In this document: positions 11,801-22,700 of the stretch, one piece after another
Layout: the number at the start of each line of letters is the position of its first letter
Position numbering within the stretch: position 1 is the stretch's first letter
Origin: Penelope pileata
Taxonomy: Eukaryota; Chordata; Aves; Galliformes; Cracidae
Reading direction: 5' to 3'
Length of the DNA stretch: 64,000 nt
Assembly (NCBI GenBank): GCA_013396635.1
Contig: WBMW01005660.1
Location: forward strand, 740,992 to 804,991
The notes under the pieces: generated by a model
What the model saw: only the letters and a program-made list of their open reading frames with translations
Database searches by the model: none
What the model was told of the DNA's origin: nothing
Position numbers and translations under genes: made by a program

Positions 11801-14800
11801 CTCATATTCCCTGAGGAAGGCAGATGTTCAAAAACCAAGGTGGAGAATTTTATTGGCCCTTGTGTTACCCTGCTCAACAAAGCTCTGTGAGGACTTTCTG
11901 TACCACCACAGGAAAGTCAGTCTAGTTGTCCAGAAAGTTTGATTCTGAACTTAGCAGAAAACATCTCTCAGCAATGTAGTCAAGCCCTTTCATGGCCAAG
12001 TGTTTTCTCTTTTGAGCCTGACTGAGGTAACCACCACAGCAGTAGTTATACAAACCCTTTGGTTCATCATTTTTATGTATTGGTGGAAGCAGTGGAAGGG
12101 AAGGAATAGTAGTGAAGTTGGATAATGGTGTAGTGAAATATAAAAAATTAAACAAAAGTTTAGTAATTATTTTTATTTTTACTACTTTTGATTTGTGACT
12201 GCCATTTGTTATCCCTACCACCACTGCCTCCCTGCTTTTGCCTTTCCTTCCTCCTGGTTTTGTTTTTCCTTTCCACACTTGTGATCTGGTTCCTTTTTTT
12301 GTGTCCTTGCTACTCTACACTCATCCAAATTTATACATCATTTCTTCCACACATCCTCTGTTTCCTAGTGGCTGGTAGCTGATGCTTATTTTTGTTTTCT
12401 TAGTTTAGATATTATGTACTCCTTCCTTAGGTAACTTTTTTCCTGAAACTGCTGTTATGCCTTCTGTGTTTTAACTGCATGATGAGGGCTAACACACTGT
12501 GTGCGTTTCCTGGCCTAAGGAAGAAAGAGGATTTGTCAGCCCTGTTACAGGATACAGGTTCTGGAGCAACTTGTATGGTTACATAGTTCTTTTGGGCTCT
12601 GGAACAGGCTCCCCAGAAAGGTGGTCACAACAACAACCCTGAGTTTAAGAAGCACGTGAACAATGATCTTAGAAAAATGGTTTGAGGGTTTTTTTTGTTT
12701 GGGGGGAGGGGTGGTACTGTGTGGGACCAGAAGTTTGACTCTGATCCCTGTGGGTCCCTTCCAGCTTGGGATATTCTGTGATGTAAATGGGACACTTTTG
12801 CTGTAGGTCCTGCACATATTAGATTTGTGATCATTTGGGGTATGTTTTATGAAAATATGAATTATGACGACCAATGAGAGAAATTGCTGTGTGTTTAAAA
12901 ATTGTCAGTGCTTCTTGAGTCTTGGAGAGTGCTCTCCCTTCTTGACTCACCTGTGTTTCTTTGACTTTGAAGCTGCTTTGTTGTCTCTCCTCAAGGTTTC
13001 ACAAGAAGCATTGTAGCTGTGTACAGTACCTGTATGCTGGTAGTCCTTTTGCGAGTCCAACTGAATATTATTGGCGGCTACATCTACCTAGACAATGCTG
13101 CAGTCTGCAAGAATGGCACAGTAAGTCTCTTGTTTTGTTTCAGAGGTTGAAATTCCATGTTCTGGGAAGTGAAAGGATAATTTAGTGAGACAAAGGCATA
13201 GCTTAGGAGTATTTGAATGAAACGGAGCGTTCTGTAAGATTGGGGGATGTAGAAGCATTGCTAATAGTAAGATATGTTGATATTTTATTATAGTCTCTAA
13301 ATTTGGGTGATTTGGTGATGGCTGCTTAGCAAAATGCTGGCGGTATTGATCAACACCTTTTTTTTCCTGCATTTATATTGGTTAAAGAAGGCTACTTCAC
13401 TCTGAGCACCAAACTTGAAATATTTTGCTTTAGTCTTTTTTGAAACAGGAATAACTGTGTGAATGATCCCAGATAAGTATGCAAATATACCTAAGTGCTT
13501 AGCTCTTCCTACCTTGTACGTTAATTCCCTCAGTTAAATTTTCTTAAAGAAAAATCTTTGAAATTTTGACTTTTTTTTTTAAAACTCCTGAAGGCCATCT
13601 ACCCAAGTATCTGTTGATGAGGTAGAATGCTTGGGTTTTGTTTATACAGTGTATCTATTGCTCAGTAACAGTGTATCCCAGAGTAACTAAATCCCCAGGG
13701 TAAGATCTGCGAACTGTCTCCCAGCTTACCTGAAAATAATGAATACAAACTTTTGTGAGTTGTCACATGCCCTTCTGTGATAGCTGCTGCTGAGAGTCAA
13801 GGAACAGCACATAAAGGCAGGTCTGAAGGGCTTAAAAAGCTTTCATGAGGGATGCCAAAGATGATGGAGGTCATGCTTTATTTTGTAAAGTCTGAAAAAG
13901 CTTTTTTGGGCAAGAGGATCTGTAGTAGAAATATTTCCTTGCTGTTACTTTTTCAGTAGGGAAGTAGGTTGACAGGATCAACTTTGAGATAGTTGGCTGG
14001 AGCAAATTGAGATCCTGCCTCAATTCCTTTTCTGTCGGGATTTCTTTGGCTTCTGTTAGGGCTGAACATAAATATCCTATTCCAGCAGGTTTAATTTTTA
14101 GGGTGGTGGAGGATACGAATTCACTGGCAATAGTTTTTTAAGAGGCTTTCCCTCATGAATAAAAAGTGAAAAAAGATTTTAGAGATCTTCCTTTAAAGAT
14201 CTTTAAAGATGGAAGAGATGTCTGTACAGTATGGAAGAGAAAAATGCCAGAGAATTTAGAACTTAAAGATCTATGGGTTGATGGCAGGAAGGGAGAATCA
14301 GAAGCTACAGCCTACAACTGGTGAGTGAGGAGAAGACTTGGGACTCCTGTCTCCCAATTCAAATATGGCAACCTGTAAATGCATATCTGGATCTTTTGGA
14401 AGGTGTCCTGCTATTCCTCGTAGTCTACTTGAGTATAGGGAAAAAGTTGGTAGGAACGTGATTGGAAAGATGACTAGAGCAAGCTCTGAAAGACTCAAGG
14501 GAAGTTACGATTCATTTTTGAGGTCCCTTCTCAATTTTTCTTTAAGGAAATCTTTCATCTCCATATTCTGTTTGGGAAGTTCTCTGATACAGAAGGAACC
14601 TCTCTACCCAGTGTAGTTTTCCAGACCTGCACTGAGAATGGGAGAATCCACCTCCTGTAGGCTACTGTAAAAATTAAGGAACATGTTTGCAACCTGTTTG
14701 AAATGATTTTTGTGTTGTTGTCTACTGTTGATGTGCCACAGAACTTCTTCTTTTTCCCCCACAGACACCACTAGCTCCCCCTGAGGTTCAACAGCAATAT

Positions 14801-17800
14801 TTATCAAGTATCCAGCACCTTCTAGGAGATGGTATGGTACTTATTATAAATCAACTGCACTTACAAAATGCTCCTTTCTTCTAGACCTGAGCAAATCATT
14901 AGAATAATTTTGATCCTTCTCTTGTTCTAGGACTGACTGAGTTAATAACTATTGTTAAACAAGCTGTGCATAAAGTTTTTGGAAGGTAAGAGTCCATATT
15001 TTCCTGTGGTTAGCTTTTCATCTTTACTGTGGTGAGTGTTCCCAAAGCATTGAGTTTTATTAGAATCAAAAAAAAAAAAAAAGCATACTGACTTCTTCAA
15101 GACAGCTTTTGGCAGGCTGGAGGCGTGTGGAAACATGCCAGTGCAAACCAGTACCAGACAATATCAGATTGGGATCCTGTTAGTTGTGAGCGTATTCTCA
15201 GTAAATAAACAATGCATCATGGCAATGTTGACTGCAATATTAATAGTCTTTCTACCTTTCCAGTATTTCCCTTAAGCATGCCCTATCTCTTCTGGAGCTG
15301 GAACAGAAACTGAAAGAAATCAGGAAAGTAGTGGAACATAAAGACTCAGATCAGGTTGCAACTTATTCTCCCTTATGTCATTATCTGATGCCAGATGAAG
15401 AAAACCCCCTGGCTACCCAGGTACTCGTTTCAATTTCTTTCATCTACCTTTGTTTGTTTATTTCGCAGAGGAAGGAGTGCCTAACAATCCTCTAGTTGCA
15501 CGTGGCAACTGTACCTTTGATAAGTGGCAGTGCCTCTTCCTTCATCAATGAAGTGTCCTTATCTCTTCAATCTAGGCAGAGTAAAGTCGTACCTTCCTCA
15601 CACTTGATTGAAAACAAGTGTCATCCTCAAAATGTCAGCTTTGAACTCAGAAACACAGTGTTTTTGCATGAGTGCTTTTAGCCTGTGACATATGCCATGA
15701 CATAGCGCTGTTTACCTTAGTCCTAAGCTGAACTGTATTATTACCTTGTACTTGTGTACCAGGAGAAAGCTAACGTGCAGCATTTATTTCAGTTTTGGAG
15801 ATCAAAACTAGAAAAAATACCGTGCTTGATTAAGTCTGGTATTTCCCACTAGTATTTTTTTAATATATTAAAAGAAGAAAAAAACCACACAGACAAAATC
15901 AGTGACCAGTTAAAAGGCACACTCACAAATTATGAAGAATCTGCTTTACTGTGATAAATTGTTTCTGTTAAATAGATTTGACTTAACACTCATCTTGATT
16001 CCATGGTATAAAACTATTTGTGCTCTTACTCCTTTGGTTGCTTATGGATATCTCACTAAACAGCATCTCTTTGTGTTTTCTAGGCCTGTGGACTCACAGA
16101 AAGAGACACTGCTACAATTAAATTACTTAATGAAACTAGAGACATGCTAGAAAGGTATGCGGAAAAATATTCGTATTGAACTCTTCACAACTACAGTTTA
16201 TATATGACAATTTGTTTTGTATAAGAACTGGTGAACTTTCATTTGCAAAATGTGACCATTCAGCCACTACGCTGCATTAAATTTCTATATTCAATAACTA
16301 TGGGCTGGGATTTTCAATATTTGAGTGCTCTGAAACTCGAGAAATAATCTTGCTTTGGTAATACGAGGAGGGTGTCTTTCACAGTCAGACCCTTATCTCT
16401 TCCTCTCATTTTCTGTAGTTGTGTAGGAACAGAGAAGTACTTCTCTTCTGCTGTACCTAGGGTAAATTGAGAGTATTGCATTTACTTGTGTTGATAAACT
16501 GAGCACCAGTTTCAGCTTATCAGAATTGCGTTTTAATGCATGGTTTTATGAGTGGTTGAATGCATCCTTTTACAAGAGCTCGGCAGTGAGTCTTCTGTGA
16601 TAAGCACTGAATAGGAGTGAATTGTGTCAAATGCCAAACTATTCTTAGAAGTTAACCACTAGAGATCTGGGGCATTTTAAGGCTAAGTCCCTCTGTGCTA
16701 CTCCTTAGTAAGAAATGGAGAAGGAATGCTTTTGATTTATCTCCGTCTTTTTGTAACTTTAGGGTAGAGTTTACGTTGTTGACTGGTTTGCTGTGGAGAT
16801 ACTTGGGGAGCAGGGGTTTTTAGTTCGGAAAAATGAATCCTAGGAATTAAAACAGCACATATTTACTTTTTCAGTCCAGACTTCAGCACAGTTTTGAGCA
16901 CGTGTTTAAACAGAGGATTCAGTCAACTGCTGGACAATGTGGCGGAGTTCTTTAGACCTACGGAACAGGACCTCTCTCAGGATGGCTCTGTAAATAGGTA
17001 AATGTTTTCTTTTGTTGTGGTTCTTACAAGATAATGCTTTTGGCCTCAGTGAATTCTAAAAAAGGCTAGAGATTTTCTTGCCTACTTGAAGTTCTCATGT
17101 TGGAAAGAATTTTGCCTCTTTCTTTTCGAGAATAAATACCGTCTCCTCACTAGAGTCAAGCAGAGAGCTAAGAGTGCTGCATGTTTCTTCCCAACTAAGA
17201 ACCTGCTGGAATTTTCCTGAGATCTTTCTCGTCATTGCTTGCAGATCTAAAAACAGAAATTAGAAGACCTATACTTTTCAAGTTGTGCCAGTGCTGTACA
17301 AACAGACTGCTTTTCAAGTTTGGGAGGTGTCCTCACATTACTATCCTGTGAGGTCGTGAGAAAGATGGCTCTTTACATCCCAGTCTCTGACTGTTGTAGT
17401 TCTCAGGGAAGCTGGACGTTGCTGGGGTTCTCCAAATATACGTAACCTACAGAGCTTTAGGTTCTTGACTGGTATGCTGGAAAAAATGTCAACGTTCAGG
17501 ATCTTCTGCCCCTTTCTAAAAGACTGTAAAAAAATATAGCTTGTATTCTGAGGTTAACTTGGTTTTAAAACACTTCAGTGTGTTACAATTCTGAAAGCTC
17601 AGTTCAAATCCTAGAAATAGAATTTCTAAAATATTAAAATGAAGACATTTAAATTTATACTATCTACATTGCTTAAAATACCCAAAGGCTTTATTTTGGC
17701 TGTCTCTCCTAAGCTTGGTTTAGAGTTTGTGTGTGAGAGACTGCAGAGGGACACTTCTAACAACTGTTTACATATACACAAGGTAAATACTGTAGCTAAA

Positions 17801-18639
17801 GGATTCTTCTTTTGCGTGAGAAGCAGTTGTGAATAACCAACAGATAAGATAAAATTTGCTTTGGTGGTTCTTCTCTATTGATTGAAAAACTTAATAGGGA
17901 CAAAAACTTTATCTTGTATATTCCAGTTGGTGGTCTATGCAAAACTAAGTTTTTCCAGGTCTTACTTTTGAAGTAGTAATTATTTAGAACTGTAATAATC
18001 AGTCTTGTAGCCTTATGAATACCAAAGCAGGTCTAGGTCAATACTTTTTGTTCTGTTCTAGTCTCTCCAGTGTCAGTCTTCCTTTAGCCAAGATAATTCC
18101 AATAATAAATGGACAGATCCATTCAGTATGCAGTGAAACACCCAGTCACTTTGTTCAGGTAAGAATCTTGCTTTATTTAAAATATCCCAAATAAAATTTT
18201 GAGATGTTGTATATTTCTTTTTAGTAACGTACCTCATTTTGTTTAATTTCAGTGGCTTAGAAAAAAAAGGAGTAAAGCCGTGTAAAGTTGTATCTTCCAA
18301 AAAGATACTGCTTTTTTTTTTTTTCTCTCTTGCAGTCTCTTCCCTTAACTAAACAGTACAGAAGCATAAAAAAGTCTCAACTTCATTGTCTTTGAAGTTC
18401 TGTTCATAAATTTCTTGCATTGAGAAGGTTTGAGTTAGATCTCAGTAGGAGTGCCAGGTGCTTCTCTCAGAAGCACAATTACATCCTGCAGTAAAACCAG
18501 AGAAGTGGTGGTTGTGGTCTTCATTAAGCAAATGTGTTCCTTAACTTTCTTCCAGGACCTACTGATGATGGAACAAGTGAAAGACTTTGCTGCTAATGTT
18601 TACGAAGCTTTTAGTACCCCTCAGCAACTAGAGAAATGA
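5893..18639 (+). CDS. PEX3: PEX3, peroxisomal biogenesis factor 3 (exons 2-12; exon 1 missing)
   Basis: Coding exons: 5893-6024, 7463-7544, 11581-11624, 12996-13120, 14765-14831, 14931-14985, 15264-15420, 16084-16154, 16875-16997, 18062-18158 and 18556-18639 (stop TGA 18637-18639). Each is bounded by AG and GT, and all phases join. The product aligns almost without gaps to vertebrate PEX3 from the end of the membrane anchor (GVYLLGKYGQKKIREIQERE) to the C-terminal STPQQLEK. It would be about 369 residues once the missing roughly 24 are added; human PEX3 has 373. PEX3 sits in the peroxisomal membrane and docks PEX19 carrying membrane-protein cargo. The PEX19-binding helix with the critical Trp (Trp104 in human) is intact in exon 4 (KLEIWEDLK). 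Exon 8 is four residues shorter than human in the variable loop before LCHYLMPDE. Exon 1, with the start codon and targeting segment, is absent, apparently in the gap at 188-191. Confidence 0.97.
6903..6978 (+). repeat. CR1 LINE 3'-end fragment
   Basis: The conserved CR1 3' tail is recognisable: a tract like GGACTAGATGACCTTTAAAG, then a C/T-rich CCTTCCCAACTCT and a terminal ATTCTATGAT. Only about 75 bp remain, heavily 5' truncated, in PEX3 intron 2 and in the gene's orientation. Confidence 0.88.
10486..10937 (+). repeat. CR1 LINE fragment, about 450 bp
   Basis: This is a GC-rich island in AT-rich PEX3 intron 3. It reads through typical CR1 3' ORF2 and UTR landmarks: the CATCCAAAGGAGGGC segment, a GCTGAGGGGAGGCCTCATGG tract, GGTTCTTCACCAGAGGGTG, and the tail TTGGACTCGATGATCTTTGT ending near a degenerate TATTCTGTAT. 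It is 5' truncated and coding-dead. The open frames over it on both strands are by-products of the repeat. Confidence 0.9.
12592..12783 (+). repeat. CR1 LINE fragment
   Basis: The segment contains CR1 landmarks: CTGGAACAGGCTCCCCAGAA, a degraded middle with a T/G-rich insertion near 12688-12712, and the end GGGTCCCTTCCAGCTTGGGA followed by ATTCTGTGATG. It is an older copy in PEX3 intron 4, plus orientation. Confidence 0.85.
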
Positions 18640-19340
18640 TCAGCGCATTCATAGGAACAGATCGTGTATTTATAACGCATCCCTTGTGACTACTGGTGAG
18701 ACTGGGGTTAATTTTCTAATGGTGGAGGAGTGGTAGGACCAGCACAGAGACCACACTGAAAGAACTGGGAGTGAGCCCATAGTTGTTCTATCTAATAGAA
18801 TTCTGTTTCAGACACCCATTAAAATATTCTTGTTGAAAGAATCACTGTATGTAAAGAATTTTCTATTAAAGTTGTTAAACTCTTGCATAATTTGATTATT
18901 TTTATTGCATCTGAAAGGCATCTTGTGGCAGTATTACAAGTTATTAAAAAAAGCAAACCACCATGTTTGCCTGGGGTGTCTATGGCTGGGAAAAAAGCTC
19001 ATGATAGTGATCGAAGAACGACAGAATGAAGTTAAGGCTTCTCTATTCTTCCCTCAAATTTTGCTTTTTATAAAGGCTTCTTTCCTCGACTTTACAAATG
19101 TTATTCCAAAGAGGTTTCTCATCCTTCAAAAAGCCGTTGCCGACGGATGCTCATGCCTCTGGAACTAGCGGGGGCTGCTCTCTTTGTTACTGAATACTAA
19201 AAAGAATGTGGATTTTTAGAAGCTCTTGTTTATGCTGTACGAACAGCTACGCTGTACACATTAACTTGTAAATATTTTATCTTAATTTGTATTAATTTTG
19301 AGCCCAATTGTCTGTATTGTAATAAAATATTTTAATGTAA
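18640..19340 (+). other. PEX3: PEX3 3' UTR with two candidate poly(A) signals
   Basis: Downstream of the PEX3 stop the sequence is AT-rich and non-coding. An ATTAAA at 18865-18870 gives a short 3' UTR of about 250 nt. A canonical AATAAA at 19321-19326, followed by T- and GT-rich sequence, gives a longer one of about 700 nt. Alternative polyadenylation is inferred from the signals only. Confidence 0.65.
19321..19336. terminator. Two-faced poly(A) signal between convergent PEX3 and FUCA2
   Basis: AATAAA lies at 19321-19326 on the plus strand, and TTTAAT at 19331-19336 reads ATTAAA on the minus strand. The two signals face opposite ways within 16 bases, between converging genes. The plus signal would end PEX3. 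The minus one could end a longer FUCA2 transcript with a 3' UTR of about 430 nt. Confidence 0.5.
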
Positions 19341-19628
19341 AATTTGTGTTATAATATTACTAGCAGACAAGGCAATACCTCACATGGCCTTTGGTTTCTA
19401 CATTGAACATATTCATGCGTTTTGTTGTCCTGTATCTCCACCTCTTTGCAAATCTCACATTGCAGGTCTGCCATTATTAATCCTGACACAGGATGAGTCT
19501 GGGAATTTTTCAGATTGGACACACTCCTCTCTGTGCTTAAGATGTCTTCTAGCCAAAGTTGAGGATCCCCACCAACAACTCAGGTTGTACAACACAGATG
19601 CAATTAACTAGATTTTGTGTGAGGTTCA

Positions 19629-19634
19629 TTTAAT
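19629..19634 (-). terminator. FUCA2: Candidate FUCA2 proximal poly(A) signal (ATTAAA)
   Basis: TTTAAT on the plus strand reads ATTAAA on the minus strand, about 130 bases after the FUCA2 stop. No canonical AATAAA occurs closer. It would give a short FUCA2 3' UTR that does not overlap PEX3. Confidence 0.4.
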
Positions 19635-19765
19635 TCCATCTTTCATTAAAAAGAAAAAGCTAGATGTTTCTCAGTCAAGCAAGTAAGAGTTAGAAACCAG
19701 CGATGAGAAGCTGGGCAGGAAAAAAAAAAGTATCTTCCCTCCTTCCCAAGGCTCCAGTGTGCGGC

Positions 19766-22700
19766 TCAGCTGACGTCAGTCAGTTGCAAGGTCCAGCCCC
19801 ACTGACACGGCAATTGCTTCAGTGTTAACTGAGGTAGAGATACGGCAATTCCCTTTTCTCCCAGTGTCACCCATTTCAGCGGTTCCTCATAGCCAACCAA
19901 CTTCACCTGAAATTGAAACCAACAGTATAATTAGAACACGTTTTCCAAGTGCGCGTAACTATTTTCAAGGGAAATGTTCTTCCATAGCTGCTATCCACTT
20001 ATCCTTAAACATCACTTATCAACCGAGAGAGTAAGAATAAAGGTAATGGAAAAAACACTTGTGAAGTAGACATGTAAGTAATAAAGCTAGGGAGGCTGTG
20101 TCTAAATCCAAGAACTACTTAGGTCTATAAAAGGCACATAAATGTGTCAGAAGTATTTGGGACAGGATCTGGGTCTAAGCAGGTGTCTAGGCACCACAGT
20201 ACTGAGGTCAGTATCAACTGTTTATGAAATGCCTCTTTCCTGTAGTAAAGCATGTAGTTTTGGATAAGCATCAGCATTTGTTGCAGAGTGCAGCCAGATA
20301 TCTCAGGACAAAGCTGACCTGAAGAACCCCCTTGCCTATTAAAACATGCAAATATTTTGTGGGAAGACTTGTATGCCAGCTAGCGTGAAATGCTATAAAT
20401 AGTGGAGCAGCTCAAGGGAACAGCTGAAGAGCAGTCTCTGCCCCAAGGAACATTATTCTCCTGTGCACAGATAGTCCAGATGCCTCTTTCAAATTCAAGA
20501 TGCATCTACATTTGAATGCTGCACCATATTTGGAGTGTGCTTTTGAAATGACTTTTTTTTTTTTCCCCGTATCACAGGGCTGTCTCGCTATAAATTAGGT
20601 TCTTTTCAGTTGAAACGAAAGCACAGGACAGTCCAGGATCACAATGATTTCAACAGCTAGTGGGCATCTGGTGATGAGACTGCAACTGAGCTAAGCCGAA
20701 GCGAACCCGTAAGTGCACACAGTGTGGATATTAAGTCCTGAGCGCTAAGCATTCTGCTGTAGAGTTCTGCTTCTGTTGGGTCACAGTAGTTGCTAATGGA
20801 GGTGCAGTATCATTGTCCTCAGCTTCTGAGCTCTGCCTGCTCTGAGATGCACATCCAGGGGCACACTGAGTTACTGCTGTGTCCCTGGGCAACTAAAACC
20901 TCTGAGTGCGTTCCCTTTGTGCGAGGCTTTTGCATGAAACCACTGCACCACTACAGCAATTACAATATCACGAGGATGGCTATTTGTAACGAAAGGTCAT
21001 CCTGGGGTAGAGTCTACAGTGGAAGCAGGAGAGGTGGCACAGTTGTTTTCCTGTTACTTGGCCAATTCTTATGATCCTTAGTTTGAAAGCTCAAATGTAT
21101 CCCAGCAACAACTCAGCGTTACTTTGTTTGATAACAAACATCCCACTGGGAGGACTGTGACAAGGAAGGTCCCAGAACGAAACTAACACTTTTCTGGGTC
21201 TCTTCCAAAGTATCCTAAAAGTTACGCATTCCCAAAGACGCCTGAAACTAAAATAAACACTGATGGAGCATGACAAATACTAGAGGCATTTTTCCACATC
21301 CCTTCAGAGTATGTTCATTTCTTGTGTTATAAACCTCACTGTTCTAAAGGGAGAGGGATAAAGTGTCTTTTTACCTGTGTTTCTCCAAGCCTACCCTCTG
21401 GCTCACCCAGGTGCAGAATCCCAAAGCTTGGCCAGTTAAGGAAAATGGCATAAACTTTGCCTTCCTTAGGTCTGTACGTGTACCTGGTTGGAAGTGGGAA
21501 GGAGACACACACGTCAATCTTTCCTTGTAAATTTTCTGAAGCAATTCATATTATGCTTTCAAGACTGGAAACAACCTGATTTGAAAAGTTAGCACTAATT
21601 ACACGTTCACATGCATAATCTTCATTTCATATAATCTATACCCTTTATTAAAGTACTGTTCCTTGAAAATACATTCTGACAAACCAGAGGTAATACAGAC
21701 TGTGAAAAGAACTGAACTTGGAGGTGAACATCTGTAATAGTTTAAGCAAGCATATAATAACTGCTGCCTTTCATGTAAGAACAAGGATTTTGGTGGGCAG
21801 GGAGAACCATTAACAGATAATTGTGGGTTATATTCAGAGAAACGTAATTCACATCTACACACAAACATACAGGCATTACACTGAAAAAATCAGTAGGAGC
21901 GTGTGGAACAATAAAGCTTCTGCCTTGCATAGTTAATGTTTTAAAAATTAAATGTTAGCAGATACTATCTATGTTATGTCATCAGAAATCCTGCAGCATT
22001 CATTTGAAACACTTCTCCCACCTTCCTTCATTTTCGTTACAATTTTTTATTCTTCTTGAAAGTGTTTTTCTAAACAGTCAGCAGTTTCAAGGCTACAGGC
22101 AGATGGCCAAAAAAGCCTGACGGATCATCACAGAGTTACAGCAGCTCTGAGGCACAAAGGCAGAGCAGAGCTCAGAGGCTGGCTGAATTTACTGACCAAA
22201 CAACTGCTACTATCTTCCTATGTGTTTTTACCTTAAAAAGAAATGCAAAATATGTTAGACAGATTCCTAGTTTCTTTCTCTCTCCTCTTGCGCTGAAGAG
22301 CAACACCACGTATTCCTATTGTATAGATAAACACTTCATAGCAGTTCTGCATTTCTGGATTTTGTTTTTATTTGTTTATAGTTTCTGTTGCCAGCTACAC
22401 TTAGAAGCACGAACGAAGCTCTTGCTTGAACCTCCCCTTCAGCCTTGGCGTCACCCCAGAACGACGTTCTCTGACACACACCATCTACCTGCATTTTTAG
22501 ACACGCTTTCACGTGCAGTTTCTTAACTTGACAGAAAGGTTCATCAGAGCAAACTGGGGACTTCTGCAGCATCAAGCCTTCAGAATGTTCAAGTTTCCTT
22601 ATACACGTTGACAGCTTTACCCCACCTATGTGTTGATTCAGTAGCCTTACCACACTCCTGGTGTGACCGTGTCGTTCTGCGCTCTCCATGGTTTCGTTCT

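Noticed and set aside
19771..19778. TGACGTCA as a regulatory CRE near the FUCA2 3' end
   Set aside because: It encodes the last Thr-Asp-Val-Ser residues of FUCA2 and is most simply explained by coding sequence.
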